DNA of 64,000 bases from Chthoniobacterales bacterium (GCA_003244145.1 QHBM01000084.1:1-64000); one strand, 5' to 3'; positions 46,476 through 56,023 are shown, counted from the stretch's first letter. The notes: generated by a model not told the origin, from the sequence alone. Numbers and translations: made by a program.

Positions 46476-47573
46476 TCACGCGCGGGGTGTCGCTAAGAGG
46501 CGGTAAACGCCGCCATCCCGACCTTTTTCCAAAGTATGGTTTTCGCGCTCGGACGTGTTTTTTCCGCGGATGAGCGCGCGAATATCTTCAAACAAGACGG
46601 GACGGTCATAGGAATGGCCGAATAGGTCGGAGCGCACGGCTGACGCGTCGATGACGTCGATTTTTTCGGCAAGGCCTCCATTAGACAATTCCCCCAAGCG
46701 CGCATGGTCGTGCAGGAATGAGGAGAGACCCAGGGCGTGATCGCGGCTGGACGCGTAGACGGTTACATGACCGCAAAGCGCGCGGGCGCGGACGATATTC
46801 TGGCGAAAGTAAAGGCGATTGACGTCGGGCTCGAGGAGGATCAGGTGAGCGAACATCGGTTGCCGTGGATTGATCTGTCCCGCGCGAATCAGAGAAATAT
46901 CGCGCAAAGCATAGGTGACGGCCCGAGCGCCAAGACTATGGCCGATGAGGACCGCGGGAGTCGTCACGTCATCGCGGTGCAGGCCAATATCATGGTGCAG
47001 GTTCGTGAGGAATCTTCGAATGTTTTCCTGGTTCAGCAGAGCCGTCTCTTCATCCTTGAGATAGGCGAGGGCCTTGCTCGCCGAGGCCCAGCTATAAATT
47101 GCGGGCCGCGCCGCCGCATCGGGCTGAAGCTCATGCGCAAAAACTGCGGCCCGGTGTACGGCCGTGGCAAACGTGTTGTTGAATCCGTGAATGTAAACAA
47201 TCAGCGGATGTGCGCTGCTGATCTGGTTTCGCACCTCGGTGTCGAATCTTCCCGGCAACAACCCGGGATTCCCGGCCAGCGGCGGATCATAAGAAGCAAT
47301 TCGCGTCTTGCCCGGTCCGATTTCGACGGTGGCCAGGCCATACCTGACTATTTGAGGGTTGCTAGCCTCGGGACCGAACGCCGCGTCGGGACTTCGAGGA
47401 TTCTCTATGACTGCCCGCGTGGTTGCGAAATAAACCGGGACCGTAGCGGCCTGGCGTGGGTTATCGGGCCCAGAGCATCCGACCGACCAAACCAGTAAGA
47501 GAAGCATCCACGGGAACGGAGACAGGTTTCGATTACGGGCAAAACGCCGCGTGGACTGGAAGGAGCGATTCAT
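46476..47573 (-). CDS. Lipoprotein alpha/beta hydrolase (DUF900-like)
   Basis: A 365-residue hydrolase with a leader ending in SVGCSG (lipidated Cys33 likely). The body has the DUF900 pattern: VPVYFATTRAV near 46, LIVYIHGFNNTFATAVHRA for the oxyanion strand, and the nucleophile elbow LIGHSLGARAVTY (Ser213). An acidic residue lies in LLEPDVNR and the late His in SSRDHALGLSS. DUF900 enzymes are serine hydrolases of little-known substrate. As the first gene of a tightly packed operon with a patatin, it gives the unit a second lipase-type active site, outside the cytoplasm. Divergent from the flavoprotein at 47753. Confidence 0.85.
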   Translation of the reverse strand: MNRSFQSTRRFARNRNLSPFPWMLLLLVWSVGCSGPDNPRQAATVPVYFATTRAVIENPRSPDAAFGPEASNPQIVRYGLATVEIGPGKTRIASYDPPLAGNPGLLPGRFDTEVRNQISSAHPLIVYIHGFNNTFATAVHRAAVFAHELQPDAAARPAIYSWASASKALAYLKDEETALLNQENIRRFLTNLHHDIGLHRDDVTTPAVLIGHSLGARAVTYALRDISLIRAGQINPRQPMFAHLILLEPDVNRLYFRQNIVRARALCGHVTVYASSRDHALGLSSFLHDHARLGELSNGGLAEKIDVIDASAVRSDLFGHSYDRPVLFEDIRALIRGKNTSERENHTLEKGRDGGVYRLLATPRA

Positions 47574-47752
47574 CTTAGGGAGTCTTTTGCCTCATGGCCA
47601 AACGCCCGGACTTCGTCGCAAGGCTGTGCGAAACGGCGTGGGGTTGTAAAGATCATTCTTCCCGCCTTCGCCAGGGTACGCGCGACATGTCCTTTCACTC
47701 TCCGGCGACACGTGGAGTTGATCGTTTGGAATTGAGAGCTGAGAGTGCCGCG

Positions 47753-49402
47753 ATGGCGGAACACGGTTTGGAGGCAGTCGCATTTCCGAGGCTCAGCGAA
47801 GAGCAGATTGAGCAGCTCGGGCGTTTTGCGGGCACGCGACCAAGAAAATTTCGCGCAGGGGAGGCGCTTTTTCGGGTGGGCGATCGCGACCTGAGGTTCT
47901 TCGTGATCAAGTCCGGCGAGGTCGAGATCATCGACGAAACGGGCGACAAGCCGAAGGTGGTCACGGTGCATCAACCGGGAAGTTTCACCGGCGACGTCAA
48001 TCATGTCACCGGCAACCCTGCCGTGGTCAGCGGGATCGCCCGGGTCGATTGCGAAGCTTACGAAATATCGAGCGAGGCTTTGCGTGAGATTTTGAACCAG
48101 GACCCGCGCCTGAGCGACATCATCCTGCAAGCACTCATCGCGCGGCGCCAACTCCTCCGGGAATCGAGCGACTTCACCGGCTTGCGCGTCATCGGTTCCC
48201 GCTATTCGAAGGACACATTTCGCATCCGCGATTTTCTGGCGAAGAATCGAGTGCTCTTTACCTGGCTCGATCTCGAAGGCGATCCGGCGGTGGGTCAATT
48301 GCTCGAACAGTTTGGAGTGACCGAAGCCGACACGCCGGTGGTCGCGTGCGCCCGCATGCTCCTTTTGCGCAATCCCTCTAATCGCGAGCTGGCTGAAGAG
48401 CTCGGCATCCGCCGGCCGGTGGAACATACGGTTTACGATCTCGCGATCGTTGGTTCGGGACCGGCGGGATTGGCCGCCGCGGTGTATGCCGCCTCCGAAG
48501 GGTTGAGCACGATTGTCCTGGAAACCACGGCCCCGGGCGGACAGGCCGGCAGCAGCATGCGGATCGAGAATTATCTCGGATTTCCCACCGGCATTACCGG
48601 CAGCGAACTGGCCGACCGCGCCGTCCTCCAGGCGGACAAGTTCGGCGCGCGCATTTCCATTCCCACCCCCGTAATCAAGCTCAGCTTCGACCAAGCCTAC
48701 TCCGTTCTCGGATTGGAAGGAGGCGAGACGGTTGTCGCCAAGTGCCTGCTTATTGCTACCGGGGCCGAGTATCGGCGGCTTGAAGTGGAAGGCTGCACCC
48801 GCTTCGAAGGCAACGGCGTTTATTACGCCGCGACGCCGAACGAAGCCCAGATGTGCCGGAACTCAGATGTGGTGCTTGTTGGCGGCGGAAACTCCGCCGG
48901 GCAAGCTGCAGTCTATCTTTCCCAGAATGCGAGAAAAGTATTTTTAATTATCCGGGGCGATGACCTTTGCAAAAGTATGTCGGCGTATCTGGCCCACCGA
49001 ATTCTCAATACACCCAACATCGAGTTACTTCGCGATACCACGATCACCCGCATGTCCGGCAATGACTCTCTCGACTCAATCGAAATCCTCAATAGCAAGA
49101 CCGGGGAAAAGCGGACCTTGCCGGTCAGTGCCGTCTTCAGCTTCATCGGTGCGACGCCGCGGACTGATTGGCTCCCGCCGGAGATCGAGAAGGACGCGAA
49201 GAGTTTCGTCCGCACCGGAATCACCCTGGCGGAATCGCCTCATTGGTCGCTGAAACGGCAGCCGTTCCTATTGGAGACCAGTCGGCCCGGAGTCTTCGCT
49301 GCCGGCGACGTGAGGTCTGGGTCCGTCAAACGCGTCGCTTCCGCCGTGGGCGAAGGCTCGATGTCCGTCCAGTTCGTGCATGAATATCTGAAGGAGAGGT
49401 AA
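47753..49402 (+). CDS. Cyclic-nucleotide-binding/glutaredoxin-like/thioredoxin-reductase-like flavoprotein
   Basis: A 549-residue protein if started at MAEHGLEAVAF (47753); MSFHSPATRG at 47687 is an alternative. Order of domains: a cyclic nucleotide-binding beta-roll at about 15-125 (FRAGEALFRVGDRDLRFFVIKSGEVEII), a glutaredoxin/thioredoxin-like segment at about 150-225, then a thioredoxin-reductase fold with FAD motif IVGSGPAGLAAAVYA, GGQAGSSMRIENYLGFP and VVLVGGGNSAGQAA, and a final AAGDVRSGSVKRVASAVGEG. The position of the redox CxxC (normally CATC) reads YAATPNEAQMC, so the standard disulfide is absent. The family is known; the substrate is not. The UBP zinc finger gene starts 4 bp after its stop. 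Confidence 0.88.
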   Translation: MAEHGLEAVAFPRLSEEQIEQLGRFAGTRPRKFRAGEALFRVGDRDLRFFVIKSGEVEIIDETGDKPKVVTVHQPGSFTGDVNHVTGNPAVVSGIARVDCEAYEISSEALREILNQDPRLSDIILQALIARRQLLRESSDFTGLRVIGSRYSKDTFRIRDFLAKNRVLFTWLDLEGDPAVGQLLEQFGVTEADTPVVACARMLLLRNPSNRELAEELGIRRPVEHTVYDLAIVGSGPAGLAAAVYAASEGLSTIVLETTAPGGQAGSSMRIENYLGFPTGITGSELADRAVLQADKFGARISIPTPVIKLSFDQAYSVLGLEGGETVVAKCLLIATGAEYRRLEVEGCTRFEGNGVYYAATPNEAQMCRNSDVVLVGGGNSAGQAAVYLSQNARKVFLIIRGDDLCKSMSAYLAHRILNTPNIELLRDTTITRMSGNDSLDSIEILNSKTGEKRTLPVSAVFSFIGATPRTDWLPPEIEKDAKSFVRTGITLAESPHWSLKRQPFLLETSRPGVFAAGDVRSGSVKRVASAVGEGSMSVQFVHEYLKER

Positions 49403-49406
49403 GGCG

Positions 49407-49676
49407 ATGACAGAAGGAGCCTGCGCGCATATCAGTGCGGTTACGTCGGTTAAACAACCCGCGCGCCCGGTGTGCGAGGAGTGCGTGAAGATTGGTTCGT
49501 CGTGGGTCCATTTACGGACGTGCCAGGAATGTGGAGCAACGCTTTGCTGCGACGACTCACCGAATCGTCATGCCACCAAACACGCGCACGCCAGCGGCCA
49601 TCCCGTGATCGCGTCCGCGCAGCCCGGCGAGCGCTGGCTCTACTGCTATCCGGACGACGCGATTACGGAATACTAA
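49407..49676 (+). CDS. UBP-type zinc finger protein
   Basis: An 89-residue protein that is almost entirely a ubiquitin-protease-type zinc finger (zf-UBP). Cys and His residues follow the expected order: C6, H8, C23, C26, C39, C42, C47/48, then H55, H61 and H65 region (RHATKHAHASGHP). In eukaryotes this domain binds the free C-terminus of ubiquitin; in bacteria it occurs as a small stand-alone protein. Starting 4 bp after the flavoprotein stop, it forms a clear pair with it, a pairing found in other genomes. Confidence 0.85.
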   Translation: MTEGACAHISAVTSVKQPARPVCEECVKIGSSWVHLRTCQECGATLCCDDSPNRHATKHAHASGHPVIASAQPGERWLYCYPDDAITEY

Positions 49677-49677
49677 G

Positions 49678-50235
49678 CTAAATGCGTCTCCCTCGGCCCG
49701 AGGCCTCGATGAGCTTTGCCAGTCGGTTACTTCGCGTCTCTTCTTTCTTCGCGCTTATTATCCACCAGACCGCGGTATGCCGGTAGGACGCAGGTTGTGC
49801 TTGGAAAAACTTCCAGGCCGCGGGCGAGGAGCGGAATTCTTGCTCCGCCCGTTTACCCAACTCGGCGGTCTTTCGGTTCTCGTAGGCGTAGATGCCAGAT
49901 CTTGCCGGTGCGCGACGCGCGAAAGCTTCTACGCCCGCTGGCCGCATCCGCCCGGTGCGTGTTAGCTCTTCTACCCGGCGGATATTCACGGTGCTCCAGT
50001 TGCTCTTCGATTTGCGCGGAGTAAAGCGGATCTTGTAACTCTTCTCGTCGATGGTCTTGCGCAGGCCGTCGATCCAGCCCACGCACAGAGCTTCATCGAC
50101 CGACTCGGGCCAGGTGATGCTAGGCCGGCCGGAGTCCTTCCTGTGAAAGCCAACCCAAAGTTCCGGTGTCGTGGCGTGATTCTGCTCCAGCCATTTTCGG
50201 AATTTCGCTGGCGATCGAAAGAAGACCACCTTCAT
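49678..50235 (-). CDS. YdeI/OmpD-associated family protein
   Basis: A 185-residue protein beginning MKVVFFRSPAKFRKWLEQNHATTPELWVGF, the standard start of the YdeI/OmpD-associated family. It continues with DEALCVGWIDGLRKTIDEKSYKIRFTPRKSKSNWSTVN and ends with a helical Lys-rich tail. The function of the family is not established. The tracked start 77 codons upstream covers sequence with no family match and overlaps the neighbouring promoter region. Convergent with the zinc finger gene (1 bp apart). Confidence 0.88.
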   Translation of the reverse strand: MKVVFFRSPAKFRKWLEQNHATTPELWVGFHRKDSGRPSITWPESVDEALCVGWIDGLRKTIDEKSYKIRFTPRKSKSNWSTVNIRRVEELTRTGRMRPAGVEAFARRAPARSGIYAYENRKTAELGKRAEQEFRSSPAAWKFFQAQPASYRHTAVWWIISAKKEETRSNRLAKLIEASGRGRRI

Positions 50236-50344
50236 TGTTAAGGTAGGTGACCCGAAGCTCCATCGCCGCGCAAGGCGAAACCGGGCGCGCACAACGGGAA
50301 AAAGCTCTTTCTCCAACCTAATTTCCTGCTTTCTTAATGCATAT

Positions 50345-51008
50345 ATGATTGCCACCCTGCCGCCGATTACCGAACGAAAGCGGCTACGTTCGCCAGCGCC
50401 GACGCCGCAAGCTCTCGCCGGGGACGGTAAGAGCTTATGGATCGGTTCACGCGATCTCCGGCGCATCTATCGGATGGAACCGAAGACGTGGACGGTTTTC
50501 GAGGAGAGGGAAGCGCCCGGGATTCCGTGGGCGGCCGTTGCGAAAGGCGAGACACTTTGGTTTACGCTCGGGGAGGGACCCGAGGATGATCGTTATCTCA
50601 GGCGTTATACTCCTGGCCGAAGGATTTTCCAAGACCGAACGAATACCGTGTCCGGAGCTGACAGGGTCCTACCTCAGTTTCGATGGCGAGAATCTTTACC
50701 TAAGTCAGTGGTACAAGCATCGGATACTTAAACTCGACGAGCTAGGGAATATTATCCGCGTGATCGAAGTCGGCGCGGAGATAAGCGGTCACACTTTTGT
50801 GAATGGATCGATCTATGTCTTGTGCGGGACCGAACAGGGCGAGGGTGATTGGCGAATTGCGCGCCTCGATCTCCGGCAGGAAGCGCCCGAGATCACGGAA
50901 CTCGCTCGAGTTCCGTTCCAATGCCGCTCACTCGCCTTCGATGGCGAGCATCTTTGGACGAATCATCGCGAAGCCGACGAGGTCGTCTCGTTCGCAATCC
51001 CGGTTTAG
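50345..51008 (+). pseudogene. Beta-propeller-like gene, copy 1, single-base frameshift
   Basis: The frame from the ATG at 50345 (MIATLPPITERKRL) reads on with LWIGSRDLRRIY and LWFTLGEGPEDDRYLRRYTPG, then jumps into another frame at about 50619. There it continues as EGFSKTERIPCPELTGSYLSF and runs to the stop. The paralog at 59938 shows that the intended wording is RYTPGEGFSETERI; copy 1 carries one extra C in the GGCCGAAGG stretch. Joined, the protein would be about 220 residues with short WIG/WFT/LW repeats typical of small propellers. One base could be a sequencing error, which only the reads can settle. Confidence 0.75.
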
Positions 51009-51218
51009 CGAAGGCCGATCGTTCTCAGAAACTGGTCGTCGATTTTGCCGATGATGGGGAGGCCGTGGTCTCTTCGATAGCGCCTGACTGCCCAGCGCGT
51101 TTCGAAACCAAACTGACCCGAGTGATCGCCGACGTAATACCCATCTTCCTCCAAGGCCAATTGCACTTTGCGGACAATAGGATCCCGACCGTGGCTTTCA
51201 TAGGTGGCGCCATTGCCG
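51005..51218 (-). pseudogene. Peptidoglycan-binding domain gene, 3' fragment of copy 1
   Basis: The minus-strand frame from about 51218 reads TYESHGRDPIVRKVQLALEE, then VGDHSGQFGFETRWAVRRYRRDHG and ends FLRTIGLR. This equals the C-terminal two thirds of the gene at 60599-60910. The signal peptide and start are missing; upstream the frame meets a TGA (at 51257). Its stop codon overlaps the end of the propeller frame, as in copy 2. The ORF track lists only shadow frames here. Confidence 0.72.
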
Positions 51219-51337
51219 CACGTCGGCCAGGAAGAAGGGTAAAGTCGGCTTCGAGATCAAATGATTGCCGCGATGCGTGTCTGCCTCTCACTTAGAGAAG
51301 CAGACACAACGCGGGCAAGGAGACTAACCAATAGCCA

Positions 51338-54300
51338 CTACGGGCCGCCGCGGTCGTAAATTTCCACGAGACCGACGCCTGTGGTGTTGTTCACTCCCGA
51401 GAGCAGCACCGTGTAAAGGCCCGGTGGGAGCGTCTTCGCTATGGCAGACTCTTTGGAGTTGGTCGGTGCCAGACCGGCAGCGCTGATTTCCGCTGCTTGA
51501 GCCGCATTATCCTGCCAATCGTTGTCCGACATGATCAGCGCGCCATCAGCATCCCGCAGCTCGAGGGAAGGATCAGCCAGCACGTTAGGCACACCAGAGG
51601 TTGTAAGGCTGGGCCCGAGGCCACGGACTACGACTCTGTCTTGACCGCCGTTGTTGCCGAGAATAAAGCCTGCAATCACGATATTGCCTCCGGTTCCAAC
51701 AAAGGCACGCGTGCTGAGGTTCGCGAGCTTCGAAGCAGCGGCTGTATCCAGATCATAGACTTCGAATAAGGCGACACCGGTATTGTTGCCTTTGCCACTA
51801 ACGAGAACTGTATATGCCCCGGGCGGCAGCGTTGCATCGATAGCTGATTCGAGATCATTAGTCGGCGGAAGGCCATCGGCTTTGATCTGAGCCTCCTGGG
51901 TGTCTCTCCAGTTATCGTTTGTTATTGTCCCAAACGAACCGGGACCTTTTATTTGCAGCACCGGGTCGGCCAGCGGATTGCTAACGCCGAATTGGGTCAA
52001 GGAAGGGCCAATAGCTCGGACGATCACGTGCTTGGGCTTGGTCCCTGTAATGATGAAGCCACCAATGCCAATGTTATCGCCTGTCTGCACAAACATGCGC
52101 GTAGATAGGTTGACAGCTTGCGACGCAGGAGTTGGCGTCGGGGTTGGGGTTGGGGTTGGGGTCGGTGTCGGCGTCGGTGTTGGGGTCGGCGTCGGTGTTG
52201 GCTCGGGATTTTCCGAGATTCTAACGACCGCTTCGGATGGAGAACCAAGGTTGGCGCCGATGGCATTGCTTAACGCGACACTAAAGGTCTGCGTGCCTTC
52301 ATTTGGAGCCTTGTCATCGAGCAGAGTGACCGTGATCGTCTTTACCGTTTCTCCGCTGAGGAACGTGAGTGTTCCGGCGTTGGCAACGTAATCGGTGCCC
52401 GCGGTGGCAGTGCCGTTTGTCGTAGTGTAATCGACCGTGGCGGGCGGAGTCGTAGGACCCGTGCGAGTAACCGTGAGGACAACGTTCCCGTCTTCCTCAT
52501 TGGCGCTGTACTCAAGTGACGCGAACTCAATACTCGGACTCGGGGCCGGGGTCGGCGTGGGTGTAGGGGTTGGAGTCGGTGTTGGGGTCGGTGTCGGCGC
52601 GGCCGGATCGAAGACCGTGAATTGAGTTCCGCCCTGTGTTACATCGAAAGGCTCATCGGCGTTGCTGTAGAAGTCATAGGCCTCTCCCCGGAGTCCGGTC
52701 GCGACAGTGTTGTGACCGATAACGATGTTGCCGCCAGCCAGATTAAGTTTGGAGACCTTTACCGTTACGCTGATGGTGTTATCTGCGAGGTTAACCTCGC
52801 CAGCGTCTGCCTCTCCGAATTCGTAATAATTGATGATGCCACTTTCCGCTCGAACGGCGCGACCATAGAAAAACACAAGGTTGTTAGGATATGGAACAGG
52901 TTCCGGTGCGTCGCACCCGTAACATACGCGAGAATCCCTTGCCTCAAAATAGTACTGCTCGCCTCGGTCAGACAGGCCGTAAGTGTAGCCTCCATTGGCG
53001 CTCACGACGGAGTGTGGAGCTCCGACCGAGAAGCTCATCCGCCAGACACCGGGATCTAAGTTGACGAAATCTCCCCCGCCAAGATCCGAGAGCCTCATCT
53101 TAGCACGAATCGCGAGTTGATCACCGGCGCCGATAGATTCGTATTTGATCGAAACAATATCGAAGCGATCGTCGTAATCGAGCCGCTCGTTTGTATCGGG
53201 ATCCAGCACGTCCCCAACGAAGTCGGTCACCTGCTCGCCGTTCGGCCCAGGCTGCGCCGGGGGTATTATGTCAAACGGGTCCCCGGGCACGCCCGGGGTG
53301 GGGGCGGGAGGCGACACACTAGGATCCGTTGCCACGGTATCTCCATTGCCTTTGATGCTCGGACCCGCGATTTGCCGAGCCACATAGACCATGCCGCTGT
53401 AGTCATTGTGATCGTCAGTGTAGGCGACCACAGCGGCGCCCTTCGGATCAAACGAGAGCTGGATATAGTCGAGAATATTGCTTCCCTCTTTTTCGTTCTC
53501 CAGAGAGATATGGCCGGAATGGACGAAGTGCTCCGGTTCGTTGACTTCCGAGATTTCGAACGCAGGAGTATTAGCGGTCGCCGTCAGGGTCTGAGCGAAA
53601 TAAATCTTCCAATCGGCGGGGGCCGCATTTTCCGCGCTCTTGGTCCCATACCACACGATTCCCACAGCACCGGGGGTGCTACCGGTCTCAAGCCACGGCA
53701 TGACATTAATCTTGGTCGTGACGCCATCGTTCACCCGCACCGGATTGGACCATGTCTGCCCCTGGTCCTTCGAATCGATCAGGAAGACGTCTGTCCCATT
53801 CGAGTAAACACCATACACGGTGCCATTGGGCGTCCCGTCATCAGCTACTTTGGTCACGAATAGTTTGTGAGCTACACCATTCGGATCGCTGGCGGCTAGA
53901 TAGAAATTATACGAGGTTGGCGCCGGAGGAGCAGGCGTCGGCGCCGTCGGCGCGTATGCAGGGCGCAAGTTGAGCATAGGAGGCGTTGGGACGCCGACCG
54001 CCACGTTTCCTGTGCCGCCGGCAAAATAAACTACACCATCACTCTGGTGAACATCGATCGGCCCTTGCTCGCCAATACTCAGTCCCGTGGGCAGGCGCGA
54101 CGGAAACGTAAGGCCGGCGTCATCCGAGCGAGCAACGCTGGCCTCGCCGCTAGATTCGGCGATCCGGTAAAGCAGATAGGTTACGTCGCCGCCTAAAAAC
54201 TCTTCCGACTGGAACTGCTTGGCCGGGTTGGAAAACTCGGTCCTGCTTAAGTCGAACGTGATTCCAGAATCTCTACTGTTCCCGGTCAGGATGTAGCGGC

Positions 54301-55750
54301 TGCCATCGTCATCGTACCGAACGCTCAAGGCCAGGACTGGCGGTGGAGTAGGGGTGGGTGTCGGGGCTGCAATGGTAAATGCCGTTGGAGCAGGCGTAGG
54401 ACTTGACAGAGCGAACCCAACCGCCAACGCGAGATGTCCATCGACAGAATCGTCTTCATTGCTATCGGTGTTAAATAACTTCGGCCGGTCGGCGCGATAA
54501 AGCGGCACCTTCAGGTTAGGGTCATAACCCGGATTAGGCGAACCATCGACGTTCTCGCGAAGATCGAAATACCAGAGGTCGACGTCGGGTTGGGGCATAT
54601 CGCCACGCATCGCGCCGATGTAAGTGTTGCCCTGAAAGTCCGTGCGAACGTTCGGGTTCCCATCGCGCTGCGAGGTCGGCGCCTTGAGATTAACATTCGG
54701 GCCGAATTTGATCGTGGCATTTTCCTCAGCGGTGTAGGCGGCACTCCGAGTCTGCGGATTGGGAATCGTTGTTACGGTTACGGTGCCGTCATACTCGCTG
54801 GGGCCCGCCGGAGGGCGCGCCGCGGCCGGGGAAGGCGGCTGGTTATAGAAAACGTCAACGTAGTAATAGGAGTTACCATCGAGCTCTTCCGGGAAGAACA
54901 CGACCTCTTCAGGCGTTGAGCCTTTGTGGGCCGCATAGGCTACCACAGGTCCCGAGTCGCTGCGCGACCGGACGTAAACATCAAAATCACTTACTCCATC
55001 CTTGGGCGCGATTTTCACCTTCACTTCCAGACCGTGGTAATCTTCCTTACTTCCATCCACATAGAACTGGTAGGTGTCGTGGAATGGCCCCTTGGGGGTA
55101 GTGGTAAAATTTGGTCCGAACCACAAATAACCTCCGCTAGTCCCATACGGGTTTGCGCTGCAATTACCATTGTTGCCGCTTTGGAAAGTGACTCCGAAAG
55201 CGGTCGAGACGGTGTCAGCGTTATAAACGAAGTTATCGCCTCCGTTGTAGCATGCGGTAATGCGATATGAGCCAGCTTGAAGTGTCACGGATGCAGGTAG
55301 TGCGACATAGCGAAAGCCATCGATAAGGGTGCCCGTTGTTCCCGAGGGCACATTCAGGGGGCCGGCGACGATGTTGCCGTTACTATCTAAAATGGTTACA
55401 TCATGCGCTTCGCCAAGACCATCCCCATCTTGATCCCAAATCCCCAGGTCGCTCACGACTTCCGCTCCGCTAAGGGTGAAATCCCAACCCCACCCACCAG
55501 ACTGATTGTACAGGGTCCCGCCGGTAAAACTCAACGCGGGAGTCGGTGTCGAGCTAGGGGCGGGAGTGGGCACAGCCCCACTCCACGACACCGAAGAACC
55601 CGGCGAGGGATAAACCGTGGGGCCTTGGCCGAGCGCTAGACTGGACGCGCCGATCAGCAGCGCAACGGCGATAAAAAATGATCGCCCCTCGGGTAAAAGA
55701 CGGGAAATGCTCGCGATTTTCGGCGCTCTTTCGTTACCATTCGTTTTCAT
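51338..55750 (-). CDS. Giant secreted protein with Calx-beta domain, Thr-Pro linkers and a C-terminal domain pair
   Basis: A 1470-residue protein started at MKTNGNERAPKIAS (55750), where a hydrophobic segment FFIAVALLIGASSLALGQG follows. An N-terminal beta domain resembles a choice-of-anchor or lectin-like module. A long middle has propeller-like and sialidase-like strands (e.g. QSDGVVYFAGGTGNVAVG). A Calx-beta domain (EFASLEYSANEEDGNVVLTVTRTG) sits between two Thr-Pro repeat linkers. The end is two copies of a ~125-residue domain starting NLSTRMFVQTGDNIGIGGF and NLSTRAFVGTGGNIVIAGF. Divergent from the second giant gene, which ends with the same domain pair. Probably displayed on or released from the surface. 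Confidence 0.85.
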   Translation of the reverse strand: MKTNGNERAPKIASISRLLPEGRSFFIAVALLIGASSLALGQGPTVYPSPGSSVSWSGAVPTPAPSSTPTPALSFTGGTLYNQSGGWGWDFTLSGAEVVSDLGIWDQDGDGLGEAHDVTILDSNGNIVAGPLNVPSGTTGTLIDGFRYVALPASVTLQAGSYRITACYNGGDNFVYNADTVSTAFGVTFQSGNNGNCSANPYGTSGGYLWFGPNFTTTPKGPFHDTYQFYVDGSKEDYHGLEVKVKIAPKDGVSDFDVYVRSRSDSGPVVAYAAHKGSTPEEVVFFPEELDGNSYYYVDVFYNQPPSPAAARPPAGPSEYDGTVTVTTIPNPQTRSAAYTAEENATIKFGPNVNLKAPTSQRDGNPNVRTDFQGNTYIGAMRGDMPQPDVDLWYFDLRENVDGSPNPGYDPNLKVPLYRADRPKLFNTDSNEDDSVDGHLALAVGFALSSPTPAPTAFTIAAPTPTPTPPPVLALSVRYDDDGSRYILTGNSRDSGITFDLSRTEFSNPAKQFQSEEFLGGDVTYLLYRIAESSGEASVARSDDAGLTFPSRLPTGLSIGEQGPIDVHQSDGVVYFAGGTGNVAVGVPTPPMLNLRPAYAPTAPTPAPPAPTSYNFYLAASDPNGVAHKLFVTKVADDGTPNGTVYGVYSNGTDVFLIDSKDQGQTWSNPVRVNDGVTTKINVMPWLETGSTPGAVGIVWYGTKSAENAAPADWKIYFAQTLTATANTPAFEISEVNEPEHFVHSGHISLENEKEGSNILDYIQLSFDPKGAAVVAYTDDHNDYSGMVYVARQIAGPSIKGNGDTVATDPSVSPPAPTPGVPGDPFDIIPPAQPGPNGEQVTDFVGDVLDPDTNERLDYDDRFDIVSIKYESIGAGDQLAIRAKMRLSDLGGGDFVNLDPGVWRMSFSVGAPHSVVSANGGYTYGLSDRGEQYYFEARDSRVCYGCDAPEPVPYPNNLVFFYGRAVRAESGIINYYEFGEADAGEVNLADNTISVTVKVSKLNLAGGNIVIGHNTVATGLRGEAYDFYSNADEPFDVTQGGTQFTVFDPAAPTPTPTPTPTPTPTPTPAPSPSIEFASLEYSANEEDGNVVLTVTRTGPTTPPATVDYTTTNGTATAGTDYVANAGTLTFLSGETVKTITVTLLDDKAPNEGTQTFSVALSNAIGANLGSPSEAVVRISENPEPTPTPTPTPTPTPTPTPTPTPTPTPASQAVNLSTRMFVQTGDNIGIGGFIITGTKPKHVIVRAIGPSLTQFGVSNPLADPVLQIKGPGSFGTITNDNWRDTQEAQIKADGLPPTNDLESAIDATLPPGAYTVLVSGKGNNTGVALFEVYDLDTAAASKLANLSTRAFVGTGGNIVIAGFILGNNGGQDRVVVRGLGPSLTTSGVPNVLADPSLELRDADGALIMSDNDWQDNAAQAAEISAAGLAPTNSKESAIAKTLPPGLYTVLLSGVNNTTGVGLVEIYDRGGP
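52131..52201. repeat. Thr-Pro linker minisatellite (first block)
   Basis: A run of GGGGTT/GGGGTC/GGCGTC hexamers (minus strand ACCCCA-type, encoding TPTPTP) between the Calx-beta domain and the C-terminal domain pair. The unit is degenerate at synonymous positions. A second block lies at 52541-52599, upstream of the Calx-beta domain in the protein. Confidence 0.8.
52541..52599. repeat. Thr-Pro linker minisatellite (second block)
   Basis: About ten hexamer units encoding (TP)n on the minus strand between the middle region and the Calx-beta domain of the giant protein. Such tracts vary in length by slippage. Confidence 0.75.
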
Positions 55751-56023
55751 AAAGTCTCGATTGTCATCCGGGCTAGATTTTTTTGTCAAGGCATTTATTA
55801 ATGAGGTGGACTCAGCGGTGAATATTCCCGTCCGCGGTTGACCCAAACAATAATTGAAGACCCCCGGCGCCGACGTGCTCTTGGCGCAATCCAGAGCCCG
55901 TCATTTCGAGTTTGGCACGCGGAATAGAGCGTGACTTCCCCGCGCCGAACTCTTACGTTTACAGGTATGATCACCGCCAAAGACAATCGAAATCTCTGAT
56001 ACACAAAACGCCGGCCTTAATTC

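Noticed and set aside
47594-47752. N-terminal extension of the flavoprotein
   Set aside because: The residues before MAEHGLEAVAF show no domain and the composition of a leader region. A start at 47687 remains possible.
53117-53863. 248-codon plus-strand ORF
   Set aside because: Opposite strand of the giant Calx-beta gene; no domain, and the other frame is clearly coding.
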